From NCBI RefSeq assembly GCF_029960645.1, contig NZ_JASBQY010000001.1, positions 393,641 through 457,640 on the forward strand: 64,000 bases of DNA. Direction: 5' to 3'. The notes under the pieces are model-generated. The model saw only the letters and a list, made by a program, of their open reading frames with translations. It was not told where the DNA came from and did no database searches. Positions 8,596 through 18,559 of this stretch are shown in pieces. Origin of the DNA: Arthrobacter sp. AL12 (GTDB taxonomy: Bacteria > Actinomycetota > Actinomycetes > Actinomycetales > Micrococcaceae). How positions within the stretch are numbered: the first letter of the stretch is position 1; every line of letters begins with the position of its first letter. Made by a program: the position numbers and the translations under genes.

Positions 8596-9097
8596 ATTCG
8601 CCTTCCGATTTGGGTTTGCGCTTGTCCTGGAGCCCCAGGGCCGATTCGCCCTCTCCCTCCTCGGGAGGGATCCGGCAGAACCGTTCCACCATCAGTCCGA
8701 CGCCGATCATGGCCAGGCCGCCGCCGGCCATGGCCAGGGCCTGCCAGGCGAGGGTCTGGTCGCTGCGCAGGTTCCAGAGGCGCAGCTGGTCCACGAAGAT
8801 CCCGGCATGCCAGCCCAGCAGCACACTGCCGGTGTAGGCGCAGGCCTGGGCGAGGACGAGGGTCCAGGCGGCCAGGATCGGGTTGAGCATTTTCTTCTTA
8901 TTGCCGTTCCGCCAGCGCAGCACCCGGATGCCCAGCACGACGGTGAGCACCATGATCACGCCCATCGTGATGAGCCCGTTGAGCGGCAGCACGGGGGTGT
9001 TCAGCCCGTAGCGGGTCGTCAGCAGGGCCGCGAGCCAGCCCAGGATCGCCACAGCGACGCTGATCACCAGCAGCACCAGGGGGCTGGTCAGCTTCAT
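8576..9097 (-). CDS. DUF3180 family membrane protein
   Basis: 173 aa with four predicted transmembrane helices, beginning with LVLLVISVAVAILGWLAALL, and a charged C-terminal tail. The size, topology and position directly behind folK match the actinobacterial DUF3180 family, whose function is unknown. The start ATG shares one base with the folK stop (TGATG), which implies translational coupling. Confidence 0.87.
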   Translation of the reverse strand: MKLTSPLVLLVISVAVAILGWLAALLTTRYGLNTPVLPLNGLITMGVIMVLTVVLGIRVLRWRNGNKKKMLNPILAAWTLVLAQACAYTGSVLLGWHAGIFVDQLRLWNLRSDQTLAWQALAMAGGGLAMIGVGLMVERFCRIPPEEGEGESALGLQDKRKPKSEGEYAYRGD

Positions 9098-9624
9098 CAC
9101 TCCACCCCTCCGGCCACGCCGTGGAGGTTTTCGAAGCCGTCGAAGGGCACGAGGTCGGCGAAGTCGGCGGCCTTGACGGCGAGTTCGCCGACGCGTTCGC
9201 CGTTGAGCTCGGCGCCGGGGTCGATGAGCGACCACGGGTAGAGCACAAACGCCCGCTCGGCTGCGCGCGGGTGGGGCAGGGTCAGCTCCGGGTCGGAACT
9301 GGCCAGTTCCCCGTACGTGATGATGTCGACGTCGAGGGTGCGCGGGCCCCAGCGCACGTCGCGGACGCGGAGGTGCTTCTGCTCCACCGCGTGGCAGTGC
9401 TGCAGCAGCTCCAGGGGCGCCAGTGTGGTCTCCACGGTGATCACCATGTTGAGGAAGTCCGGCTGGCCGGCAGGCCCGCCCACGGCCTTGGTCTGCACAA
9501 TCGGCGAGATGGCCAGCAGGCGGACCTCGGGCGGGTCGACGAGGTCCGCGACGGCCGCCGAGAGGGTGTCGCTGCGCGCCCCCAGGTTGCTGCCGAGCGC
9601 GAGCACGGCCCGGGTGTAGTTCAT
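9097..9624 (-). CDS. folK: 2-amino-4-hydroxy-6-hydroxymethyldihydropteridine diphosphokinase
   Basis: 175 aa. It transfers pyrophosphate from ATP to 6-hydroxymethyl-dihydropterin (folate pathway, before FolP). It shows LALGSNLGAR at residues 8-17, FLNMVITVET, and the hallmark RWGPRTLDVDIITYG near residue 93, with the catalytic acidic pair in DVD. Then comes LPHPRAAERAFVL. It overlaps folB by 4 bp (ATGA). Confidence 0.95.
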   Translation of the reverse strand: MNYTRAVLALGSNLGARSDTLSAAVADLVDPPEVRLLAISPIVQTKAVGGPAGQPDFLNMVITVETTLAPLELLQHCHAVEQKHLRVRDVRWGPRTLDVDIITYGELASSDPELTLPHPRAAERAFVLYPWSLIDPGAELNGERVGELAVKAADFADLVPFDGFENLHGVAGGVE

Positions 9625-9989
9625 GGCTGTTCCTGCCGGGTCCGCCGGACGCTGACGGAGACGTCGCCGAATTCGACTGCGATCGGGGCCTTGGGTTTGT
9701 GCACGGTGATGTCCACAGCGGCGACGGGGAACTTCGACAGCACGTCCTCGGCGATCCGCACCGCCAGCGCCTCGATCAGGTTCAGTGGCTCCCCCGTGAT
9801 CCAGCCCCGGACGCATTCGGCCACTTCACCGTAGTGCGCGGTGTCGAACACGTCATCGGAGGCGGCGGCGCGGCTGAAGTCCAGGTGCAGCACGGCATCG
9901 ACGACGAACGGCTGGCCGTTGCGCCGCTCGAAATCCAACACGCCGTGGTGGCCGACGGCGGTGACGCCGGTCAGCGTGATCTGGTCCAT
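9621..9989 (-). CDS. folB: Dihydroneopterin aldolase
   Basis: 122 aa, the usual length. It cleaves 7,8-dihydroneopterin to 6-hydroxymethyl-dihydropterin and glycolaldehyde. GVTAVGHHGVLDFERRNGQP at the N-terminus contains the conserved Glu-Arg substrate-binding region. LIEALAVRIAEDVL and ITVHKPKAPI (with the catalytic Lys) follow. It is in the order folE-folP-folB-folK and overlaps folK by 4 bp. Confidence 0.95.
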   Translation of the reverse strand: MDQITLTGVTAVGHHGVLDFERRNGQPFVVDAVLHLDFSRAAASDDVFDTAHYGEVAECVRGWITGEPLNLIEALAVRIAEDVLSKFPVAAVDITVHKPKAPIAVEFGDVSVSVRRTRQEQP

Positions 9990-10003
9990 GGTGGCCTGTC
10001 GGT

Positions 10004-10948
10004 TCAGTTCTCGCCGGCGGCGGCCGGCGCAGCAGCTGCCGGCGCCGTGGTCAAGCGGGCGGCGACCTTGACGGCGTCGAGGCTGGGGCCGACGTCGTGC
10101 ACGCGGACGGCCCAGGCGCCCCGGTGGGCGCTGATGGCGGTGACAGCGGCGGTGGCTGCGTCGCGTTCGGCCGGCGGGGCGGCCTTGCCGGCCTCGGTCA
10201 GGAGGCTGCCGATGAACCGCTTGCGGGAGGCTGCGACGAGCACCTTGTGGCCCATGGCCTGCAGGACGTCCAGGCGGCGGAGCAGTTCCCAGTTCTGCTC
10301 CTCGTTCTTGGCGAAGCCCAGTCCCGGGTCCAGGATGATCTGTTCCGGAGCGACGCCGGCCGCGTACAGCTTGTCGCGGACGCCGGCGAGTTCCGCGGCC
10401 ACGTCTTCCGCGACGTTCCCGTACTCGGTCAGGGAGTCCATGGTGCCGGCGTCGCCGCGGCGGTGGGTGAGGATATAGGGGACCTTGCTGCGGGCCGCCA
10501 GGTCGGCCATCTCCGGCTCCATGGTCAGCCCGGAGACGTCATTGATGATGGCGGCACCGGCGTCCAGCGCCGCTGCGGCGGTGGCGGAGTGCGTGGTGTC
10601 GATACTGACCAGGACCCCGGCCTTCACCAGGGCCTGGATCACGGGCAGCACCCGGCGCTGCTCCTCCTCGACGCCGACCTCGACCGCTCCCGGGCGGGTG
10701 GATTCGCCGCCGACGTCGATGATGTCGGCACCGCCGTAGAACATCCGCAGGCCGGCGGCAATGGCCGTGTCGGCGGCGGCGTGCTCGCCGCCGTCGCTGA
10801 AGGAGTCCGGGGTGACGTTCAGGATCCCCATCACGAGGGTCCGGTCCGTGGGAAGGTTCGCGAATTTGGCGGCCGGGCGCGGCTTGCGCAGGACGGGCAG
10901 GGGCGAAGTCGCCGGTCCGGTTCCGGGGGCTGCGGCTAAGGAATCCAT
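10004..10948 (-). CDS. folP: Dihydropteroate synthase
   Basis: 314 aa TIM-barrel enzyme that joins the pterin pyrophosphate to p-aminobenzoate; it is the target of sulfonamides. It shows VMGILNVTPDSFSDGG near residue 39, GADIIDVGGESTRPGA near 73, and a DPGLGFAKNEEQN segment near 222. An N-terminal extension of ~30 residues and an Ala/Pro-rich C-terminal tail lie outside the barrel. The stop is 14 bp from the folB start. Confidence 0.96.
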   Translation of the reverse strand: MDSLAAAPGTGPATSPLPVLRKPRPAAKFANLPTDRTLVMGILNVTPDSFSDGGEHAAADTAIAAGLRMFYGGADIIDVGGESTRPGAVEVGVEEEQRRVLPVIQALVKAGVLVSIDTTHSATAAAALDAGAAIINDVSGLTMEPEMADLAARSKVPYILTHRRGDAGTMDSLTEYGNVAEDVAAELAGVRDKLYAAGVAPEQIILDPGLGFAKNEEQNWELLRRLDVLQAMGHKVLVAASRKRFIGSLLTEAGKAAPPAERDAATAAVTAISAHRGAWAVRVHDVGPSLDAVKVAARLTTAPAAAAPAAAGEN

Positions 10949-10959
10949 GGTTTGTGTTC

Positions 10960-11601
10960 TTACCTTCCGATGATGAGGCTCATGGCCTCGGCACGGGTGG
11001 CCGGGTCATGGAGTTGCCCGCGCACCGCGCTGGTGACGGTCTTGGCGCCGGGCTTGCGGATGCCGCGCATCGACATGCACAGGTGTTCGCATTCGACGAC
11101 GACGATGGCGCCGCGGGGCTTGAGATGGGTGACTAGGGCTTCGACGATCTGGGTGGTGAGGCGTTCCTGGACCTGGGGGCGGCGGGCGAACATGTCCACG
11201 AGCCGCGCGAGTTTGCTCAGGCCGGTGACTTTCCCGTCATGCGAGGGAATGTAGCCCACGTGGGCGACGCCGTGGAACGGAACGAGGTGGTGCTCGCAGG
11301 TGGAGTAGAAAGGGATGTCCTTGACCAGGACGAGTTCCTCGTGGTCCAGGTCGAATTGGGTGGCCAGGATTTCAGCCGGATCGTGGTGGAGCCCGGCGAA
11401 CATCTCGGTGTAGGCCTTCGCGACCCGCCGGGGGGTGTCCAGAAGCCCGCTGCGGTCCGGGTCCTCGCCGATGGCCAGGAGGATCTCACGGACGGCCGCC
11501 TCGATGCGGGGCTGGTCCACGACGGCGCCGGGGACGGGCGCTCCCGCCGCCAGGGAATCGGTGGCGGGAGCGTCGTCGTCGTCATTGAAGAAAGAAGTCA
11601 C
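10960..11601 (-). CDS. folE: GTP cyclohydrolase I
   Basis: 213 aa. It converts GTP to dihydroneopterin triphosphate, the first step of folate synthesis. Zinc ligands are visible in [18 protein letters not shown] and in [19 protein letters not shown]. The start GTG at 11601 has no Shine-Dalgarno. A TAGGCT box sits exactly 6 nt upstream and overlaps the ftsH stop codon, so folE probably has its own leaderless promoter in addition to read-through from ftsH. Confidence 0.96.
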   Translation of the reverse strand: MTSFFNDDDDAPATDSLAAGAPVPGAVVDQPRIEAAVREILLAIGEDPDRSGLLDTPRRVAKAYTEMFAGLHHDPAEILATQFDLDHEELVLVKDIPFYSTCEHHLVPFHGVAHVGYIPSHDGKVTGLSKLARLVDMFARRPQVQERLTTQIVEALVTHLKPRGAIVVVECEHLCMSMRGIRKPGAKTVTSAVRGQLHDPATRAEAMSLIIGR

Positions 11602-11607
11602 GGAAGA

Positions 11608-11613
11608 AGCCTA
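11608..11613 (-). promoter_or_regulatory. Putative leaderless folE -10 box overlapping the ftsH stop codon
   Basis: TAGGCT on the minus strand, with its first three bases being the ftsH TAG stop. It is followed by 6 nt and the folE GTG. This is the same TAGGCT-N6-start layout as at 2026, 46578 and 55451. Confidence 0.5.
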
Positions 11614-13683
11614 GCCGGGATGGCCGTCGGGCCCGAGATCCGATACACCGCCCTGGAACGGCTCCTGTCCGGAGACAACCCCCTGGGCGTGCGGCGGGAA
11701 CGTGTCCAGCGGTTCCTCGAGGCGGGCTTCCTTGGCTTCTTCCTGCGCTTCGCGTTCGGCTTTCTCGCGGCGGGACTCCACCGGGCCGATCTCCTGGATC
11801 GGGCGGGTCTCCTTGGAGAGCCAGATCTCGCGGAAATCACGCTTCCGGATGTTGGTGAAGACCTGGGCGATTTCGGCCTGGTTCAGCGTTTCGCGTTCCA
11901 GCAGTTCGAGTGCCAGCTCGTCCAGGACGACGCGGTTCTCAATCAGGATGGCGTAGGCCTCATCGTGGGCGCCCTCGATCAGGCGGCGCACTTCCTCGTC
12001 GACGATGTAGGCGATCTGGTCGGAGTAGTTGCGTTCGTGGCCGGCGTCGCGGCCCAGGAAGGGCTCGCCGCCGCCCTGGCCGAGGCGCACCGCGCCGACG
12101 CGTTCGCTCATGCCGAACTCGGTGACCATCTTGCGGGCGATCCCGGTGGCCTTCTCGATGTCGTTGGATGCGCCGGTGGACGGGTCGTGGAAGACGAGCT
12201 CCTCCGCGACGCGCCCGCCCATGGCGTAGGCCATCTGGTCGAGCAGTTCGTTGCGCGTGATGGAGTACTTGTCGTTTTCCGGAACCACCATGGTGTAGCC
12301 CAGGGCGCGGCCGCGGGGCAGGATGGTGATTTTGGTGACCGGGGCCGAGTTGCGCAGCGCCGCGGCGACGAGGGCGTGGCCGCCTTCGTGGTACGCGGTG
12401 ACTTTGCGTTCGTGTTCCTTCATGACGCGGCTGCGCTTCTGCGGGCCGGCCATCACGCGGTCGATGGCCTCGTCTAGGGCTCGGTCATCGATCAGGTTCG
12501 CGTTGGAGCGGGCGGTCAGCAGGGCGGCCTCGTTGAGGACGTTGGCCAGGTCCGCACCGGTGTAGCCGGGGGTCTTCTTGGCCACGGCCTTCAGGTCGAC
12601 GCCCGGAGCCATCGGCTTGCCCTTGGCATGGACCTTCAGGATCTGGTCGCGGCCGATCAGGTCGGGGGCCTCGACGGAGATCTGCCGGTCGAAACGGCCC
12701 GGGCGCAGCAGGGCCGGGTCCAGTACGTCGGGGCGGTTGGTGGCGGCGATCAGGATGACGTTGGTCTTGACGTCGAAGCCGTCCATTTCAACCAGCAGCT
12801 GGTTGAGGGTCTGCTCGCGTTCGTCATTGCCGCCGCCGATGCCGGCACCGCGGTGGCGGCCGACGGCGTCGATCTCGTCCACGAAGATGATGGCGGGGGC
12901 GTTCTGCTTGGCCTGCTCGAACAGGTCGCGGACACGGGAGGCGCCCACGCCGACGAACATTTCCACGAAGTCGGAACCGGAAATGGAGAAGAACGGGACA
13001 CCGGCTTCGCCCGCGACGGCCCGGGCCAGCAGGGTCTTGCCCGTGCCGGGAGGGCCGTAGAGCAGCACGCCCTTGGGGATCTTGGCCCCCACGGCCTGGA
13101 ACTTCGCCGGTTCCTGCAGGAATTCCTTGATTTCTTCGAGTTCCTCGACGGCTTCGTCGGCACCGGCCACGTCACTGAAGGTGACCTGGGGCATGTCCTT
13201 GTTGACCAGCTTGGCCTTGGACTTGCCGAACTGCATGACCTTGGAGCCGCCGCCCTGCATGCGGGAGAGCAGGAACCAGAAGAGGACACCAAGCAGGAGG
13301 ACCGGGACCAGGAGGGAGAACAGTCCGGCGAACCAGTTGTTCTCGACCGGCTGGTCGGTGTAGCCGCTCGGCGGGCGGGCGTCCGTGACGGCTTTGACGA
13401 CATCGTCCGCGCGGGCGTTGACGTAGTAGAACTGGATGTTCTTGCCCTTGTCCTGGCCGTCAACCTGCAGGTTTTCCTTCAGGACCAGGTCCACACGGTT
13501 TTCCGCGTCGAAGATCTTTGCCTGTTCAACCTTGCCGCCTTTGTCGGTCAGCAGCGCGAGGCCCTTGTCCGTATCGATCCGGGCTGCGCCGCCCGGGGAC
13601 AGGGTGGCAAAGGCGAGCAGGAGCATGCCGACAACAACGACAATCCAGATGCCCGGGCCCTTGAAGAAACTCTTAGCTTTCAT
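11611..13683 (-). CDS. ftsH: ATP-dependent zinc metalloprotease FtsH
   Basis: 690 aa, membrane-anchored AAA+ protease for quality control of membrane and regulatory proteins. It has an N-terminal helix ([17 protein letters not shown]), an extracytoplasmic domain, and a second helix ([19 protein letters not shown]). The AAA module has Walker A GPPGTGKT near residue 203, Walker [16 protein letters not shown] and the [15 protein letters not shown]. The zinc protease domain has [13 protein letters not shown] (HExxH) near residue 430. The C-terminal ~60 residues are Glu/Arg-rich and probably disordered. It is preceded by a 211-bp gap that should hold its promoter. Confidence 0.97.
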   Translation of the reverse strand: MKAKSFFKGPGIWIVVVVGMLLLAFATLSPGGAARIDTDKGLALLTDKGGKVEQAKIFDAENRVDLVLKENLQVDGQDKGKNIQFYYVNARADDVVKAVTDARPPSGYTDQPVENNWFAGLFSLLVPVLLLGVLFWFLLSRMQGGGSKVMQFGKSKAKLVNKDMPQVTFSDVAGADEAVEELEEIKEFLQEPAKFQAVGAKIPKGVLLYGPPGTGKTLLARAVAGEAGVPFFSISGSDFVEMFVGVGASRVRDLFEQAKQNAPAIIFVDEIDAVGRHRGAGIGGGNDEREQTLNQLLVEMDGFDVKTNVILIAATNRPDVLDPALLRPGRFDRQISVEAPDLIGRDQILKVHAKGKPMAPGVDLKAVAKKTPGYTGADLANVLNEAALLTARSNANLIDDRALDEAIDRVMAGPQKRSRVMKEHERKVTAYHEGGHALVAAALRNSAPVTKITILPRGRALGYTMVVPENDKYSITRNELLDQMAYAMGGRVAEELVFHDPSTGASNDIEKATGIARKMVTEFGMSERVGAVRLGQGGGEPFLGRDAGHERNYSDQIAYIVDEEVRRLIEGAHDEAYAILIENRVVLDELALELLERETLNQAEIAQVFTNIRKRDFREIWLSKETRPIQEIGPVESRREKAEREAQEEAKEARLEEPLDTFPPHAQGVVSGQEPFQGGVSDLGPDGHPG

Positions 13684-13894
13684 CTGTTCGGGGCAGGCCC
13701 CGTCCCTCCTGGTAGTGCTGCACGGCGACCGTTCTGCGCGCGTGTGATACTGCGTCAGTGTCTAGCTATACACCGTCGCCTTAGCTCACGCACGGTGAAG
13801 TCCAAAAGTTCCCTGAGGGCGTAGCGGGGCCGGGCGGGACCGCGCCCTGCCGGGCCCGCGCCGGGTCCTGTCCAGCCGGACGTAACGGCGGCGG
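13684..13894. other. Intergenic region ftsH-hpt with a 16-bp dyad
   Basis: 211 bp without a gene. At 13758-13773 lies GTGTCTAGCTATACAC, palindromic except for one mismatched pair; on the minus strand it contains TATAGC, so it could be the ftsH promoter or its operator. A GC-rich imperfect stem (about 13827-13864) downstream of hpt could terminate hpt transcripts. AGGAGGGAC before the ftsH ATG is its ribosome binding site. Confidence 0.35.
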
Positions 13895-14446
13895 CTACTC
13901 GTAGACGTGCGGCGCCAGGGTGCCGACGAAGTCCAGGTTGCGGTATTTCTCGGCGTAGTCCAGGCCGTAGCCGACCACGAACTCGTTGGGGATGTCGTAG
14001 CCGACGTACTTGACGTCGATCTGGACCTTCGCCGCCGTGGGCTTGCGGAACGCGGTGCAGATTTCCACCGACGCCGTGCCGCGGGATTCCAGGTTGGTCT
14101 TGAGCCAGGACAGGGTCAGGCCGGAGTCAATGATGTCCTCGACGATCAGGACATCCTTGCCCATGAGGTCCGTGTCCAGGTCCTTGAGGATGCGGACCAC
14201 GCCGGAGGACTGCGTGCCGGACCCGTAGGACGAGACGGCCATCCAGTCCATGGAAACGTGGCTGTGAAGGGCACGGGCGAGGTCGGCCATGACCATCACG
14301 GCGCCCTTTAGCACGCCGACGATCAGCAGATCGCGGCCCTCGTAGTCCTTGTCGATCTGGGCAGCGAGTTCGGTGATCCGTGTCTGGATCTGCTCCCTGG
14401 AGTACAGAACGTGCTTGAGATCTGCCTGGACGTCGTTTGAATCCAC
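13895..14446 (-). CDS. hpt: Hypoxanthine phosphoribosyltransferase
   Basis: 183 aa. It salvages hypoxanthine (and probably guanine) with PRPP to IMP/GMP. The PRPP-binding motif VLIVEDIIDSGLTLSWL lies near residue 101; LLIVGVLKGAVMVMADL, SYGSGTQSSG and VVGYGLDYAEKYRNL are also typical. The start is either TTG 14449 or GTG 14446. AGGAG is 6 nt before the GTG but only 3 nt before the TTG, so the GTG is preferred. It follows tilS by ~29 bp; the tilS-hpt-ftsH order is widely conserved. Confidence 0.95.
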   Translation of the reverse strand: MDSNDVQADLKHVLYSREQIQTRITELAAQIDKDYEGRDLLIVGVLKGAVMVMADLARALHSHVSMDWMAVSSYGSGTQSSGVVRILKDLDTDLMGKDVLIVEDIIDSGLTLSWLKTNLESRGTASVEICTAFRKPTAAKVQIDVKYVGYDIPNEFVVGYGLDYAEKYRNLDFVGTLAPHVYE

Positions 14447-14475
14447 CAATAACTCCTGTGTAGATGCGGGGGCAA

Positions 14476-15603
14476 CTATATTTTGGGCGGTTTTTGAGGC
14501 CGGAATACAAGCTTCCCACAGCGGGCCGCTTCGCGGGGAACGCCGCCGGGGCCGGACTGCCCTTCGGCCAGGAGCTCGACGAGCGAGAGCCGGTGGACAC
14601 TGACGCCGCCGGGGAGCTCCACCGGGCCCGCCGATCCCTGCCGGCGGAGCAGTGCTTCCGCGGCGAGCAGCCGCTGGTAACTGGGCTGGACGCCTCCGAC
14701 GGCGGCCGCGGCCTTCGCGATGACCCGGAACCTTACGGCCGGTGCCAGTTCGCGCAGGGCTTCCTCCGGGAGGCTGATGGTACCGCCGGACTGTTCCCGC
14801 AGCCGGACGAAGGTGTCATTGGCCACGTCCTCCAGGTAATCGGCGTCCAGCTGCAGGATCGCGGCAGTGCGCGCGAGCGATTCGGCCACCCCCGGGCCCA
14901 GCTTCTCCTCGAGCAGCGGCAGCACCTCCACCCGCGTCCGGGACCTGGCAAACGCCGGATCCGCATTGCTGGGATCGTGCCAGGGGTCCAGGCCCTCGAC
15001 CTCGCAGATCTCGAGCGTGTCCGCGCGGCGCAGTCCCAGGAAGGGGCGCAGCAGGCGGCCGCGGGCGGGCCGCATGCCCGCCAGGGAACGGGTTCCGGAG
15101 CCCCGGGCCAGCCCCAGCAGCACCTGTTCGGCCTGGTCATCAAGGGTGTGTCCGAGCAGGATGGCCTGGGCACCGGTGTCGTCGGCGGCGGCTTCAAGGG
15201 CGGCGTGCCGGGCGTCCCGGGCAGCCGCCTCCGGCCCCATCCCGGTGGAGGCAACCTCGACCGTCCTGACCTGCACGGACGAGAGCCCCAGTTCCCGCAG
15301 CGTCACGGCGGTGGCGGCGGCGACCTCGGCGGATCCGGGCTGCAGCTGGTGGTCCACGACGGCGGCGCCCACGGTGACGGGGTGGCCGTCGACGTGCCCG
15401 CGGCGGGCGAAGTGGGCGGCCACCGCGGCGAGGGCCAGTGAGTCGGGTCCGCCGCTGCAGGCGACCAAGATCCGTTCCGGATAGCCGGCGCCGGCCAGCG
15501 CGTCCTGCAGCATCTTCCGCGCAGTGCCGACGACGGGCGCCAGCCGGCCGGGCCGGCGTCGTCCGCTGGAAAGTTGTCCGCTGGAAACGGGACTGGATGT
15601 CAC
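14476..15603 (-). CDS. tilS: tRNA(Ile)-lysidine synthetase
   Basis: 375 aa. It modifies C34 of the CAU-anticodon tRNA-Ile to lysidine, which switches its decoding to AUA. The N-terminal PP-loop ATPase motif VACSGGPDSLALA lies near residue 48, and GHTLDDQAEQVLLGLARGSG near 151. The C-terminal part (about 250 onward) is the TilS substrate-binding region. The start is GTG 15603, 5 nt after the stop of the HExxH protease gene, so the two are tightly coupled. Confidence 0.93.
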   Translation of the reverse strand: MTSSPVSSGQLSSGRRRPGRLAPVVGTARKMLQDALAGAGYPERILVACSGGPDSLALAAVAAHFARRGHVDGHPVTVGAAVVDHQLQPGSAEVAAATAVTLRELGLSSVQVRTVEVASTGMGPEAAARDARHAALEAAADDTGAQAILLGHTLDDQAEQVLLGLARGSGTRSLAGMRPARGRLLRPFLGLRRADTLEICEVEGLDPWHDPSNADPAFARSRTRVEVLPLLEEKLGPGVAESLARTAAILQLDADYLEDVANDTFVRLREQSGGTISLPEEALRELAPAVRFRVIAKAAAAVGGVQPSYQRLLAAEALLRRQGSAGPVELPGGVSVHRLSLVELLAEGQSGPGGVPREAARCGKLVFRPQKPPKI

Positions 15604-15608
15604 GGGAC

Positions 15609-16757
15609 CTAGTGCCCCATCCGCTCGAGCCAGAGCCCGGAGTTGTGGATTTCGGCCTCGGTCGGCAGGTGGTCCGCGGACTCCCAGACCCGGTTGAAGC
15701 CCTCCATTCCGGCCACGTCCACGACTTCGCGGACGAACTTGGCGCCGTCGCTGTACTGGCGCATTTTGGCGTCCAGTCCGAGCAGGCTGCGGATGAACTT
15801 TTCGATCACGCCGCGGTCCGTGGCCCGGGAGTTGAAGCGTTGCCGGATGGTCTTCACGGAGGGCACAATGCTGGAGTCGACCGCGTCCATCACCACGTTG
15901 GCGTGCCCTTCGAGCAGGCTCATGAGGGCGGTCAGGCGCGAGATCGCGGCCTTTTCCTCGGGGTTCTGCAGCAGGTCCAGGATGGCGCCCCGGCTCGGGG
16001 CGGAGCCGGATGCCGTGCGGTCCTTGAGCGATTTCGCGGCGGCCGAGGCCCGTTCCATCAGGGAGTCGACGTTGCCGAGCAGCTGCCCGCTGAGGCTGTC
16101 GATCTCCTCCAGCATGTGGTGCCGCAGCCAGGGCGCCGCGGCGAACTGCACCCGGTGGGTCTGTTCATGGAGGCAGACCCAGAGCCGGAAGTCTTCGGGT
16201 TCGACGTTGATTTCACGCTCGACGGAGATGATGTTCGGCGCCACGAGGAGAAGGCGGCCGCCAGCGGGGGCGGAGGAGTTCTCGGCAAGCGCAGAGAAGG
16301 GGTCGTACTGGCCCAGGACCTTGCTGGAGAGGAAGGCGAGGATGGCGCCGAGCTGGCTGCCCGTGATGGCGCTGCTGACGCTGGCCATGCCGGGGTTCAT
16401 GGTGCCGCGGCGGCTCTCGAGCATCTTTTCCATCGCGGGCTGGAGCATCACGGCGAAGCTTTGCGTGTTGGCCTTGGACCAGGACGCGCGGTCCACCACC
16501 AGGACCGAGGAATCGCGCAGGTCGCGGGCCGCCTCCAGGCCGGTGATGTCATGGACGTGGGGCACGGAAAGGTCCGCCATCAGCCGCAGGTTGTCGACGG
16601 CTCCGCCGATCTCCGCCGATCCCAGCACGGGGCCGGCGGGCGTCAGGCGGGCGGCGGTGGAGGCGGCAAGCTCCCAGTTGATCAGGGCTTGGGCTTGGAC
16701 TGATGTCTCGCGGGCAGAGGGCTCCATAGGCTCCATCAGACCACAGCGGACTGACAT
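15609..16757 (-). CDS. Zinc-dependent metalloprotease-like protein (actinobacterial DUF2342 type)
   Basis: 382 aa, soluble. The region RLWVCLHEQTHRVQF carries HEQTH, a zinc-binding HExxH motif. The family belongs to a conserved actinobacterial protease-like group sometimes annotated as F420-biosynthesis associated; a proteolytic role is inferred only from the motif. It always neighbours dacB and tilS in related genomes, as here. ATG 16757 is preferred because of AAGG 5-6 nt upstream. In-frame ATGs follow within the first 11 codons, so the exact start is uncertain. Confidence 0.82.
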   Translation of the reverse strand: MSVRCGLMEPMEPSARETSVQAQALINWELAASTAARLTPAGPVLGSAEIGGAVDNLRLMADLSVPHVHDITGLEAARDLRDSSVLVVDRASWSKANTQSFAVMLQPAMEKMLESRRGTMNPGMASVSSAITGSQLGAILAFLSSKVLGQYDPFSALAENSSAPAGGRLLLVAPNIISVEREINVEPEDFRLWVCLHEQTHRVQFAAAPWLRHHMLEEIDSLSGQLLGNVDSLMERASAAAKSLKDRTASGSAPSRGAILDLLQNPEEKAAISRLTALMSLLEGHANVVMDAVDSSIVPSVKTIRQRFNSRATDRGVIEKFIRSLLGLDAKMRQYSDGAKFVREVVDVAGMEGFNRVWESADHLPTEAEIHNSGLWLERMGH

Positions 16758-16820
16758 TGCGCCTTAAATTCGGCGGGCGGCGAACGACCGGCGGCTCAAC
16801 GCCGCCGTCCAGGCCATCCG

Positions 16821-16870
16821 CTGCTCCGTAACTGCCGTTTCCGGGGTCCAAAAGGACGTTTATGGAGCAG
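16821..16870. other. Imperfect stem-loop between dacB and the protease gene
   Basis: CTGCTCCGTAAC (16821-16832) pairs imperfectly with GTTTATGGAGCAG (16858-16870). It lies in the 140-bp space between the dacB stop and the metalloprotease start, so on the minus strand it could act as a terminator or attenuator between the two genes. No U-tract is evident. Confidence 0.35.
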
Positions 16871-16897
16871 TCGACGGTTCGAAGTTGGCCGCAGGGG

Positions 16898-18400
16898 TCA
16901 GCGGCAGCCGCAGCCGGCCAGGACGGAGGCGGTGCGGTCCAGCGCTGTTTTGTTCCCCGCCCCCGGGGTCAGCCCGTTGCCGACAAAGGAAAACACCAGA
17001 AGCCGGCCGTCGGCGTCCACGACGTAGCCGCTCAGGGCGATGACAGTGTTGAGCGTACCGGTCTTGGCTCGGACCAGGCCTGCACCGCCGGCCGTCGCCG
17101 CGTCGTCCACGTACCGTTCCCCCAGGGTTCCGGTGAGCCCGGCGACCGGGAATCCGGCCAGGCCGGCGCGCAGCCGGGTATCCGCGCCCGAGGTCATGTT
17201 CCGGACCACTTCGGCCAGCTGCCGGGCCGAGACCCGGTTTGCCAGGGCCAGCCCGGAGACGTCGGCGGCGCGCAGCGTGGCGGCGGGGATGTTCAGGTCT
17301 GCCAGCTGCTGCAGCACGGCCGCGACGGCGCCGTCGTTGCTGCCGGGCTGCCCGGCGGCGAGCGCCGCCATGCGGCCGATCACCTCGGTCAGGTAGTTGT
17401 CCGAGGTGCGCAGCAGCAGGTCCACCTGCTGGCCCACCGTGGCGGACTGGACTTCGGCCAGGACCCGGGTGCCGCCGTCGTCCGTTCCGGCGCGGACCCG
17501 CGTGACGCCGGGCGCCACCGTCAGGCCGGCCGCACCGGCCGCCGCCGCGAGCTGGGCGGAAAACGCCTCGGCAGCGCCCATCGCGGCGTCCTGCGGGCGG
17601 GGGCCGGTGGTGGTGGCAGGGTCGAAGCGGGCCGAGTTCAAGGCGAGCGGGAACAGCGGGGCCATCTCGCCGGCGGCCACATCCTCCAGGTTCCAGGCCG
17701 GGTTCAGCGCGGGGCCGGTAAAAAGGGAGTCGTCAAGCTGGACCGTCAAGGGGACGGAGACGCCGTCGTCCTGCAGGGCCCGGACGGACGACTGCGCCAG
17801 GCTGGCGAGCCCGGCATGGCCCAGCACGGCGCCGGGCACCGATTCGCCGGCACCGAGGAGCACGTCCCCGCCGCCGGTGAGCACGACTGACCCGGGGGCC
17901 GCCCCGGCGACGGCCCGGGTGCTGAAACGGCGTTCCGGGCCGAGTGCGCGCAGGGCCGCGGCGGCCGTCAGGAGCTTCATGTTGGAAGCCGGGACCCGGA
18001 CCTCGTCGCCGGACCGGTCGAAGAGGACCTCCCCGGTGAGGGCGTCCTGCACCACACCGGTGAAGTCCCCGGCGCCGGCGGTCTTGAGCGTTTCGTTGAG
18101 CTGGGCCGCGAGCGGGCCGGGCTGCGGGACGGGGGCGGCGGCTGCGAGCGGTTCGATGCCGTCCGGGCCGGTGCCGGCCGCCGCGCCGCCGGGGGCGGCC
18201 AGTGAGCCGGGGGCCTGGTGCCAGGGCGGGGTGGCCGGCGCGGTTTCGGCGGGGCTGGGCCCGAGGAAAGCGGGGGCGACGGCTACGCCGGCGGGGAGGG
18301 CGAGTGCCGCGACCAGCAGGGTCTGGAGCAGCAGCGGGGGGCTCCGCCGCAGCGGCCCGGTCACCGGGTCAGCGCCCGGGTGGCTCGTTCTGCGTTTCAT
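16898..18400 (-). CDS. dacB: D-alanyl-D-alanine carboxypeptidase/endopeptidase (PBP4 type)
   Basis: 500 aa, exported peptidoglycan hydrolase of peptidase family S13. The signal region has an arginine-rich start, then [20 protein letters not shown], and is followed by ~50 residues of Pro/Ala linker. The three penicillin-binding motifs are present: SNMK ([14 protein letters not shown], about residue 138), SDN ([11 protein letters not shown], about 335) and KTG (RAKTGTLN, about 450). A large inserted domain between SxxK and SxN is typical of PBP4. It trims or cleaves D-Ala bonds outside the membrane. It is divergent from ppa. Confidence 0.93.
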   Translation of the reverse strand: MKRRTSHPGADPVTGPLRRSPPLLLQTLLVAALALPAGVAVAPAFLGPSPAETAPATPPWHQAPGSLAAPGGAAAGTGPDGIEPLAAAAPVPQPGPLAAQLNETLKTAGAGDFTGVVQDALTGEVLFDRSGDEVRVPASNMKLLTAAAALRALGPERRFSTRAVAGAAPGSVVLTGGGDVLLGAGESVPGAVLGHAGLASLAQSSVRALQDDGVSVPLTVQLDDSLFTGPALNPAWNLEDVAAGEMAPLFPLALNSARFDPATTTGPRPQDAAMGAAEAFSAQLAAAAGAAGLTVAPGVTRVRAGTDDGGTRVLAEVQSATVGQQVDLLLRTSDNYLTEVIGRMAALAAGQPGSNDGAVAAVLQQLADLNIPAATLRAADVSGLALANRVSARQLAEVVRNMTSGADTRLRAGLAGFPVAGLTGTLGERYVDDAATAGGAGLVRAKTGTLNTVIALSGYVVDADGRLLVFSFVGNGLTPGAGNKTALDRTASVLAGCGCR

Positions 18401-18559
18401 GCCGCTGCTGGTCCTTTAGTGCTGAAATGTCCCCACAAGTTCCTGAAACCCGGGCCTCTCGCTATATCCTCAATAGTAGTCGGCGGCACCGTCAGCCTTT
18501 TGTGCGTGCCGCGCATCCCCGAAGACCGCGCACCCCCGCAATTTCTCAAGGAGCAGTCC

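Noticed and set aside
13827..13864. GC-rich hairpin downstream of hpt as an intrinsic terminator
   Set aside because: The stem has mismatches and no U-tract follows on the minus strand, so it is only noted, not called.
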